From Candidatus Heimdallarchaeota archaeon (GTDB lineage Archaea; Asgardarchaeota; Heimdallarchaeia; Hodarchaeales; LC-3): a DNA stretch of 5,048 nt. The DNA lies in assembly GCA_027364495.1 (NCBI GenBank), contig DAHXPE010000434.1:1-5048 (forward strand), in the 5' to 3' direction. Positions 1-5,048 of the stretch are shown piece by piece. A model generated the notes under the pieces. The model saw nothing but the letters and a program-made list of their open reading frames with translations, did no database searches and was not told the origin of the DNA. Position 1 is the first letter of the stretch, and the number at the start of each line of letters is the position of its first letter. The translations under genes were made by a program, and so were the position numbers.

Positions 1-431
1 CAGAATAAAGAGCCTTCTATTAAAAATTAATTAATCTAGTTTTTTATTAACCAGTTAAAGTCAAATAACAAGCTTTAATTTCGCTTTTTTAATATATTGA
101 ATTAATATGAGACTGATTTGTAAATTCTTTAAATGAATTAATCTAAATTTATTTTCCCTTTCTTCTCAATACTTTGATTAATAAGAATCATACAGGACAG
201 TAAATATATATATAGACCAGATGATAAAAATGCATGATTTTGTTAAAGATTTGAATTAGAGGGAAGAGAACTAAGCAATGAAGTCGATGGTTTATTCAGG
301 ATACAAACAAAATCCAAACTAATTGCGTAAAACAGGATTTAATTCGTAAGTCCAATTAATTATGGAGCAACGTCTTTGGTAGAAGGCAAAAAATATAGAA
401 AAGTACATTATACAAGTTCAAATTATAATTC

Positions 432-472
432 ATGAGTTAAAAAAGACGCCAATATTTAAGTTAATAACTCAT
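432..472. repeat. Inverted repeat, possible hairpin
   Basis: ATGAGTTA at 432-439 is the exact reverse complement of TAACTCAT at 465-472, with 25 bases between the arms. After one mismatch, two more base pairs extend the stem outward. With such AT-rich arms and a long loop it is weak as a terminator and has no T-run behind it. It could be a binding site, part of a small RNA, or chance. Confidence 0.35.
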
Positions 473-763
473 TAAATGTTAATTCTGCCTCATCCAGAGA
501 AGAAAGGTAGATACATTAAATTGAAACGAAAATTCTATTTTATTTTTCAATCCAATCTTTTTAATATTATAATAAATTTCTTGGCTATTGTTTAATCTTT
601 AAAATTTTATTTATTTACTTATATACGATCCCAAATTGTTCAGAAAACTAATTTGAAAGAAAATATTAATCATTTTGTCGAATTTAAATACGTAAAATAT
701 GTAATTAAAGAAAAATCCCCCTCAAAAATTCATTCATTCTGCTTTTTTGTTGATATTATCTAT

Positions 764-802
764 ATCTATATTGAAATCATAAATTAAATCTATATTAAAA
801 TC
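764..802. repeat. 15-bp direct repeat upstream of cyclase operon
   Basis: The 15-mer at 764-778 (ATCTATATTGAAATC) recurs at 788-802 with a single G-to-A change. The two copies start 24 bases apart, about two helical turns, so both would face the same side of the helix. They lie roughly 45-80 bases before the TATA-like box of the cyclase gene. This is a plausible place for tandem regulator sites, but the low complexity of the DNA makes chance similarity possible. Confidence 0.4.
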
Positions 803-844
803 CTAGACAATTTTGATTTATTGAAAGACTGATCAATTTTTTTC

Positions 845-852
845 TATATAAA
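845..852 (+). promoter_or_regulatory. TATA-like promoter of the cyclase-UbiA operon
   Basis: TATATAAA is centred near 848.5. Archaeal transcription usually starts about 25 bases after the box centre, which falls at about 873, exactly at the TTG/GTG start of the cyclase, so the message may be leaderless. Purines expected for a BRE element just upstream are absent, because the box follows a T-run. Read as a bacterial promoter instead, TTGAAA at 821-826 and TATATA at 845-850 have an 18-base spacer. The position supports a promoter under either reading. Confidence 0.5.
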
Positions 853-869
853 CCACTAATTACATAAGG

Positions 870-2426
870 TTGGTGATACTTATTTCTTTCGATATTTCCA
901 ACTCTACTAATTTTTTGACTTCTTCTGATGTCTCTTCCCTTTTTGACACTATTTCTGGTCTTAAGTCTTCTCTATTTTCTATGCACCTATCAGGGTCTCA
1001 ATATTTTTCCGTTTATGATACTGCTTTCCTTTCTCTCATTCATGATAATTCTGGTAAGCCTATTTTTACTAACTCGCTTAAATTTCTTTTTTCTTCAGTC
1101 AATCCTGACGGTTCTTGGGGTAATCCAAACATCCTTTCTGATAATATCCTTTCCACTCTTGCCTCTATGCATGCTCTCCAGCAATCTCATCTTTATAACA
1201 CTCCTATTGTTCAAAACATTCTTGCTAAAGCTGAGAAATTCATTTTTGACAATTACAATCGAATCGCTCAAGAAAATTTTTTTACTGTTGGTCTTGAGTT
1301 CCTTCTTCCCAATCTTTTACTTAAAACAGGTGTAAATCTCTTTGATCATCCTATGACTAAAAAACTTGAGACTTATCAACAGAAAAAACTTTCTGTTCTT
1401 CCGCTTGATTATATTCAGCAGATAAAATCTCCTATGCTCTTTGCTCTAGAGTCTCTTGACTCTCATTGTATTACTAGTAACCTTGACCACTTTATTGAAG
1501 CCAATGGTAGTATTGCTACTTCTCCTGCTACAACTGCTTGGTATCTCAACTACAATCCGAAATCTGATAAAATCCCAGAAATGATTCGCTACCTTTCTGA
1601 CCTCTATAATCCCCAGACCGGTGGCGTTCCTTCTTTTGCTGATTATTCTCTTATGAATATTCCTTTTGTCTTATATCCACTTTTTAAAGCAAGAATTCCT
1701 TATCCAAATTATAATACTTTATTACGTTATGTCTATGATCATTGGACTCCCACGGGTGTTGGCCATTCTTCCTGTTTCCCCATGACTGATGCTGACGATA
1801 CTGCTCTCAGTCTTCTTTTATTAAATAAATTTTATTTTATTCCCGATAACAGTGAAAAATTCGATGTTTTACTTCGTTACAAAAGGCAAGATTATTTCAT
1901 TACCTATCCTTTTGAGATCGGAACTTCCAACATGGTCAATCTCCATGTCTTGGATATGCTTTTAGAGACCAATGCTTCCAAATGGAATAGAGAATTTAAT
2001 ATTGACCAATTAGTCTCTTTTATTGCCAAACAGATCTCACCTGAGTATGGTATCGGTGGCGATAAATATCATTACTCTCCTTACTGTCAGAACTGTCATG
2101 CAGTACTGACGTTATCAAAAAATTACCCCTCTCTTAGTAGAAAACTTGTAGATTGGTTATTTGCCAATCAGGATATTAACGGTTTATGGGGTATTACTGG
2201 ACCTACTGTTGAAGAGACCGCTTATGCTGTTTTGGCACTTTGTTATTATCATATCCATGCTGAAAAATTGGATTTGACTATTCTGAATAATGCCATTGAT
2301 TATCTTGTTGCTGATCATGGTCCCTATCCAAATCTCTGGCTTTCAAAAGTTGCTTATACTCCTATTGAGACTGTTAAAGCTCATATCCTTGCTGCACTTG
2401 AACTCTACCATCAGGCTGTGTTTTAA
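870..2426 (+). CDS. Class II diterpene cyclase (copalyl diphosphate synthase type)
   Basis: Predicted soluble enzyme of 518 residues that should protonate GGPP and fold it into a cyclic diterpenyl diphosphate, such as a copalyl-type product. The decisive motif is DADD at 307-310, the DxDD general acid of class II cyclases, within a well-matching stretch (WTPTGVG at 292-298, then DADDTA). Other family landmarks are SVYDTA (47-52), DGSWG (80-84, QW-like), GSIATSPATTAWYL (213-226), SPY (403-405), NGLWG plus EETAYAVLAL (437-457), and a closing YTPIETVKAHILAAL (496-510). There is no DDxxD or NSE-type class I domain, so the diphosphate should stay on the product. The length matches full-length bacterial beta-gamma cyclases of about 500 residues. 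The start is uncertain: TTG at 870 is the most upstream choice (in-frame stop at 849), GTG at 873 fits a leaderless start, and no early in-frame ATG exists. The first 110 codons are about 82% pyrimidine-ending, unlike the transporter gene. The family call is firm; the product stereochemistry is unknown. Confidence 0.92.
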   Translation: MVILISFDISNSTNFLTSSDVSSLFDTISGLKSSLFSMHLSGSQYFSVYDTAFLSLIHDNSGKPIFTNSLKFLFSSVNPDGSWGNPNILSDNILSTLASMHALQQSHLYNTPIVQNILAKAEKFIFDNYNRIAQENFFTVGLEFLLPNLLLKTGVNLFDHPMTKKLETYQQKKLSVLPLDYIQQIKSPMLFALESLDSHCITSNLDHFIEANGSIATSPATTAWYLNYNPKSDKIPEMIRYLSDLYNPQTGGVPSFADYSLMNIPFVLYPLFKARIPYPNYNTLLRYVYDHWTPTGVGHSSCFPMTDADDTALSLLLLNKFYFIPDNSEKFDVLLRYKRQDYFITYPFEIGTSNMVNLHVLDMLLETNASKWNREFNIDQLVSFIAKQISPEYGIGGDKYHYSPYCQNCHAVLTLSKNYPSLSRKLVDWLFANQDINGLWGITGPTVEETAYAVLALCYYHIHAEKLDLTILNNAIDYLVADHGPYPNLWLSKVAYTPIETVKAHILAALELYHQAVF

Positions 2427-2428
2427 TC

Positions 2429-3385
2429 ATGTTTTTTCAGAACAATATAGCCCGATCAGTTGATTTCGAGAGGTTACTCCAATTTTTCCACTTTCTTCGA
2501 CCCCATCAAATGATTTACCAATTGACTTTAGTCACTATTATTTTATTTTTTTCACCAGCAGTTTCAATGTTTCAACTGTTTTCTGCTTTTGTTATGATAA
2601 TTCTAATTACACCATCTTTTTTGCTTGTGCAGGACGTTTTAGGTAAGAAGGATGACGAAAAAGTTGGTCAAAAGAGAATATTATTTTCCAAACGAATCAA
2701 TAAGGTCTTTTTTTATAGTTCGTTAACCATTTTAGTTTTTATCCTGATCCTCAATAATGTTTGGGCTTTGATGTCATACATCCTGTTATTTTTTTTTACG
2801 CTTTCTTACGCTGTCATGAAGCATTATCGTAGGATGGTTTTATCGTATACATTCAGGTATCTCAGTTCTGTGTGGACGTTTTTATTATACCTTTTCATTC
2901 TCGTTGTATCTATCAATGAGCTTTTTTTTGCTCTTCTTATCTTCATTTCTCTTCTAGACCTTGTTGGTAATATTGCCGGTGATATTCGTGATTGCAAAAA
3001 AGATTCACTTGCAGGTGTCAAAACTCTCGCGACCACTAAGGGAATGACCTTTACGTTATTAATTATGTTTTTTTTCGTTTTATTATCTTTTTCCATTCTT
3101 TATTTTTTAATTTCTAATTATTTATTTCTTCTTTTACTATGTATCAATTTAATTCCATTTTTTATTCTAATTAAAATTCCACTTCAATTCTCTCACGGAA
3201 TTTTTCACCTTTCGAAGATTTTTAATTTCCTTTCGATCTCTTTTATCTTGTCTGGTATATCTTTTATTCCATTTTTTTTTGCTTTAACTTGTATAATGTG
3301 TCTTTGGTCTATTTCATATTTTCTTTATTTATATTATCCAGATAATGTAAATATTCATTTTATAAAGGTTGAATTCTATATATAA
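2429..3385 (+). CDS. UbiA-superfamily membrane prenyltransferase (or terpene cyclase)
   Basis: Integral membrane protein of 318 residues with about eight or nine hydrophobic helices, the usual UbiA size. UbiA enzymes move a prenyl group from its diphosphate to an acceptor, using two Asp-rich cytoplasmic loops that hold Mg-diphosphate. The second loop is textbook: D185, D188, D192, G196, then T199-L200. The first loop (68-91) aligns with NDxxDxxxD followed by RPxxSGxIS but reads QDVLGKKDD and then RILFSKRIN: Asn is Gln68, the second Asp is Gly72, while D69, D76 and R83 remain. ATG at 2429 lies two bases after the cyclase stop, with no clear ribosome site, so the two genes are surely co-transcribed and probably translationally coupled. 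Likely role (inference): it uses the cyclase product, either attaching it to an acceptor such as a quinone ring, a glycerol phosphate or another small molecule, or acting as a UbiA-type terpene cyclase. The gene carries several T7-T9 runs, yet its frame is intact across them. Confidence 0.88.
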   Translation: MFFQNNIARSVDFERLLQFFHFLRPHQMIYQLTLVTIILFFSPAVSMFQLFSAFVMIILITPSFLLVQDVLGKKDDEKVGQKRILFSKRINKVFFYSSLTILVFILILNNVWALMSYILLFFFTLSYAVMKHYRRMVLSYTFRYLSSVWTFLLYLFILVVSINELFFALLIFISLLDLVGNIAGDIRDCKKDSLAGVKTLATTKGMTFTLLIMFFFVLLSFSILYFLISNYLFLLLLCINLIPFFILIKIPLQFSHGIFHLSKIFNFLSISFILSGISFIPFFFALTCIMCLWSISYFLYLYYPDNVNIHFIKVEFYI

Positions 3386-3501
3386 AATCAAAATTCTTTG
3401 TATTGTTATCCATCATTATTAGTTCCAATACTGGAAATTACTTTAAGAGAGTTTAGCCAGGTTTATTCAGATCAAGAAAATTGTTATCAATTAAAACATT
3501 T

Positions 3502-3507
3502 AAAAAA
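3502..3507 (-). terminator. Oligo-T terminator of the MFS gene
   Basis: Directly after the TAA of the transporter gene, the minus strand reads six T's, then AAATG and four more T's. Archaeal RNA polymerase often ends at such tracts without a hairpin. In the 122-base convergent gap (3386-3507), a small stem TTCCA/TGGAA with an ATAC loop lies at 3423-3436 but lacks a following T-run. For the plus-strand operon I see only a weak T-rich stretch shortly after its stop. Confidence 0.35.
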
Positions 3508-4812
3508 TTAACTGGTTATTTGTACTACTTTATGATAAAAAAATATAAAGACTAGGCTTAAAAGACTAAGACAAAATAAAAATTCTGCTCCAGCTAATAA
3601 ACCACCTCCTTCTATAATGAAACCAAATAAAGGAAGCAATAAAATTTCAATAATGTTAGCAATTGAAGGCATTAAACTGTAAACACTGTTTCTAATATCA
3701 GAGGGGATCTCTTTTAAAAGAATTCGCTGAAAAGAAGTTTTTACAATGAGACTAATGACACCAATAGACATTAATAAAATTAATATACCTATGATTCCAC
3801 CTAAAAGATTAAAAGAATTGTGAATAGGAATGAAGACAAAAAGAACTATTAGACTTGGAAAGAAAACAATATAATAAAGAAGATTAAGTAAACCTACATG
3901 TTGATCACCAATTTTCTTCGTATATTTAGTAGAATATAATCTTATAAAAAAAGTAGCTAAAAGGAGAATACCTCTAAAGAACCCAACACCAAGATCTGAA
4001 CCAGTATAAGCGAAATAAAAGGGAATTAACATCAGTTCGACCCAAAGCCCTTCAATTACAAAGATGCTTACTCTCGCCATAATTAAAAGAAAGGATTCTT
4101 TTGATGAAATGAAAAATTTTATTCCACCTTTAAAATAAAACAAAATGCTCTTCTTTTTATCTTCTAATATATCATCTACCGCCTTATAATCTTTCAAAAA
4201 AGAAATAACTATGGGAATGTACAAAAGAAAAAGGAGACTTACCATTAAAAATAAGATATTTCTTGACAACAATACCGACAAAAATCCTCCTCCAATGATT
4301 GAAATTGAATTAACCATATTAGAAAGAGTCATCATCCTCTGATAAACAAAGCCATAGATTTTCCTATCTGAATCTACCTGGGCAACTGTTTTTTTATAGT
4401 TATTGTCTAAATAACTTTCAAAAGCACCACTTATTTGACCTACTCCTAGACCAAATGAAATAGAAGCTAAAAAATAGATTTGCAAACTATTATATTGTGA
4501 AATAATGAAATAAGAAAAACCCATAAAGATACAAGCTAACGCAATAATATTTCTTTGACCAATATAATCTGATAAACTACCAGTTGGGTAATCAGTCAAA
4601 AGTTGTACCAGAAGGGTGACAGCTGATAATATTCCCGCATAGTAATAACCCCAGTATTCGATATAATTTAAAAGGATATAAGATTGACCGAGTAATGCAA
4701 TGAAGGAGAAAATAAAATACAATAAAAAGTATTTTCTTATAAGTTTCTGTGTCTGTTTTGGTAAATCCAAAATGCCTAAAAAATTGTTTAAGATACCCAT
4801 CCGAAAGACCAT
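3508..4812 (-). CDS. Major facilitator superfamily (MFS) transporter
   Basis: Membrane carrier of 434 residues with about 12 predicted helices, six on each side of a polar loop at about 207-241. The loop after helix 2 carries MFS motif A: G78, D82, G85 and R87 in TGSLSDYIGQR, preceded by DYP at 74-76. SGAFESYLDN (128-137) and the second-half IPSDIRNSVYSL (369-380) are also typical of the superfamily. The family does not reveal the substrate; drug, sugar or metabolite transport is possible, probably as an efflux-like carrier. The gene runs convergently to the terpenoid pair and has different codon habits (TTA for Leu, AGA for Arg, about 56% pyrimidine-ending codons in the first 80), so I see no firm link to that pathway. 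ATG at 4812 gives the full frame; a second ATG at 4800 (residue 5) is equally possible, and neither has a good ribosome site. Wording such as DYPTG, IGQR and LDNNYK resembles MFS proteins I associate with Asgard archaea, from memory only. Confidence 0.88.
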   Translation of the reverse strand: MVFRMGILNNFLGILDLPKQTQKLIRKYFLLYFIFSFIALLGQSYILLNYIEYWGYYYAGILSAVTLLVQLLTDYPTGSLSDYIGQRNIIALACIFMGFSYFIISQYNSLQIYFLASISFGLGVGQISGAFESYLDNNYKKTVAQVDSDRKIYGFVYQRMMTLSNMVNSISIIGGGFLSVLLSRNILFLMVSLLFLLYIPIVISFLKDYKAVDDILEDKKKSILFYFKGGIKFFISSKESFLLIMARVSIFVIEGLWVELMLIPFYFAYTGSDLGVGFFRGILLLATFFIRLYSTKYTKKIGDQHVGLLNLLYYIVFFPSLIVLFVFIPIHNSFNLLGGIIGILILLMSIGVISLIVKTSFQRILLKEIPSDIRNSVYSLMPSIANIIEILLLPLFGFIIEGGGLLAGAEFLFCLSLLSLVFIFFYHKVVQITS

Positions 4813-4847
4813 GAAAAGATTATTGACGATTAATACTGTGAATTCAA

Positions 4848-4855
4848 TTTTTAAA
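4848..4855 (-). promoter_or_regulatory. TATA-like promoter of the MFS gene
   Basis: The minus strand reads TTTAAAAA, close to an archaeal TATA box. A start 25-27 bases further on would fall near 4825, giving a short leader of about 13 bases before ATG 4812, or about 25 before ATG 4800. Other AT-rich candidates such as TTTATAATT (minus strand, near 4863-4871) lie further upstream, so the exact box is uncertain. Confidence 0.38.
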
Positions 4856-4903
4856 TATGTAGAATTATAAAAAAAATTCTTTTATATTTTTATTCAAGAA
4901 TAT

Positions 4904-4930
4904 TTAAGGCTGAGTTTTATACTCACTTAA
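4904..4930. repeat. Imperfect inverted repeat in divergent control region
   Basis: TTAAG (4904-4908) and TGAGT (4911-4915) pair with ACTCA (4921-4925) and CTTAA (4926-4930). This gives ten base pairs around a five-base loop with a GC bulge in the left arm. It lies between the two outward-facing TATA-like boxes and has no T-run on either side, so a regulator-binding site is more likely than a terminator. Confidence 0.5.
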
Positions 4931-4965
4931 GCCGACAAAAATCAGCAAAAATACTGCCGACAAAA
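4931..4965. repeat. Direct repeat GCCGACAAAA, two copies
   Basis: GCCGACAAAA stands at 4931-4940 and again at 4956-4965, 25 bases apart. A looser relative (ATCAGCAAAA) lies between them at 4941-4950. The second copy touches the TATA-like box of the right-edge reading frame, so a protein bound here could block or recruit transcription of that gene. GCCG stands out in such AT-rich surroundings, which argues somewhat against pure chance. Confidence 0.45.
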
Positions 4966-4971
4966 TATAAA
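4966..4971 (+). promoter_or_regulatory. TATA-like promoter of the right-edge gene
   Basis: TATAAA is centred at 4968.5, and the ATG at 4994 lies about 25 bases after that centre. This is the spacing expected for a leaderless archaeal message. The box directly follows the second GCCGACAAAA copy. Confidence 0.42.
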
Positions 4972-4993
4972 GAATAAATAAAATAGCTTAAGA

Positions 4994-5048
4994 ATGTCGT
5001 ATTTAACTAATTCTGGTACTAATCTCAAGGAAAACGATGCAACCTTTA
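4994..5048 (+). CDS. Partial CDS, start of an unidentified gene
   Basis: An ATG opens a frame that stays free of stops for 18 codons to the window edge, reading MSYLTNSGTNLKENDATF. The fragment is polar, with no signal peptide or membrane segment, and I do not recognise it. Support comes mostly from context: a TATA-like box lies about 25 bases upstream, suggesting a leaderless message, and the frame faces away from the MFS gene across a control region with a hairpin and repeats. No ribosome site precedes it. It may be a regulator or partner of the transporter, but that is only a guess from the divergent layout. Eighteen open codons could also be chance. Confidence 0.35.
   Translation, partial: MSYLTNSGTNLKENDATF

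Larger units (their letters stand above)
1..842. other. Long AT-rich non-coding region
   Basis: I find no gene I can support in this stretch. The longest ATG-started frame I traced by hand runs from 476 to 595 (39 codons, frame 2) and resembles nothing I know. Part of 178-510 is richer in G and in purines than its surroundings, and frame 1 reads as protein-like scraps at 178-234, 247-327 and 343-432, broken by stops. That could be a dead gene or chance. Bases 596-784 are open in frame 2 for 63 codons without a usable start. A short palindrome lies at 47-58 (TTAAC-CA-GTTAA). I saw no tRNA, rRNA or CRISPR pattern. The last 80 bases hold a direct repeat and lead into the cyclase promoter. Confidence 0.6.

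Noticed and set aside
1..33. Possible C-terminal tail of a gene entering from the left (frames 1 and 2 open to stops at 28-30 and 31-33)
   Set aside because: Nine or ten codons with no recognisable sequence cannot be told from chance.
278..322. Small frame of 14 codons (MKSMVYSGYKQNPN)
   Set aside because: It is very short, has no convincing start signal and matches nothing known; AT-rich DNA yields such frames by chance.
928..1335. 135-residue open frame in another frame of the plus strand
   Set aside because: It lies wholly inside the cyclase gene, which has clear family motifs. The Leu/Phe-rich translation is a by-product of T-rich DNA.
2085..2099. CxxCH motif (C406, C409, H410) in the cyclase, which looks like a haem c attachment site
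   Set aside because: The protein has no signal peptide or other cytochrome features, and the motif falls in the SPY...HA block of the cyclase fold where relatives have other residues. A chance match.
2824..3096. 90-residue open frame on the minus strand
   Set aside because: It lies inside the UbiA gene over its conserved second Asp motif; its Lys/Arg-rich translation is the antisense of membrane-helix codons.
289..3470. GGTTTATTCAG shared between about 289-299 and 3460-3470
   Set aside because: An 11-base match in low-complexity DNA with no further similarity on either side; not evidence of an attachment site or mobile element.
1..5048. CRISPR array, tRNA, rRNA or insertion sequence
   Set aside because: I looked for evenly spaced repeats, cloverleaf-like arms, rRNA-like conserved blocks and transposase motifs with terminal inverted repeats, and saw none.

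Overview
The window is about 5 kb of very AT-rich DNA. Hand counts on sample 60-base lines give 20% to 43% G+C, lowest in the left non-coding part. It holds three full-length protein genes and, at the right edge, probably the first 18 codons of a fourth. Several points suggest an archaeon. TATA-like boxes sit about 25 bases before the starts of the cyclase and the edge gene. No classical Shine-Dalgarno site stands at its usual distance before any start. An oligo-T tract directly follows the transporter stop. The transporter sequence and the low gene density remind me of low-G+C Asgard (Promethearchaeota, Lokiarchaeia-like) genomes. That placement is an impression, and a low-G+C bacterium is not excluded.

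Layout. Bases 1-842 hold no gene I can support, only short repeats and scraps of possible decayed coding sequence. Bases 870-2426 (+) encode a class II diterpene cyclase of the copalyl diphosphate synthase type, with an intact DxDD acid motif. Two bases after its stop, 2429-3385 (+) encodes an integral membrane prenyltransferase of the UbiA superfamily. Its second Asp motif is intact but its first is degenerate. Bases 3386-3507 separate this pair from a convergent gene, 3508-4812 (-), for a 12-helix major facilitator superfamily transporter. Bases 4813-4993 form a divergent control region with a hairpin, a direct repeat and two TATA-like boxes. One box faces the transporter and the other faces the partial reading frame at 4994-5048 (+).

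How the genes fit together. The cyclase has no class I (alpha) domain, so by family knowledge it should convert geranylgeranyl diphosphate (GGPP) into a cyclic diterpenyl diphosphate that keeps its diphosphate. The next gene belongs to a superfamily that ionises prenyl diphosphates, either to attach them to an acceptor or, in some members, to cyclise them. The pair therefore reads as a compact two-step diterpenoid cassette. No GGPP synthase, P450 or soluble class I terpene synthase lies in the window. The acceptor and the product cannot be read from the sequence. This cassette is the most interesting content of the window.
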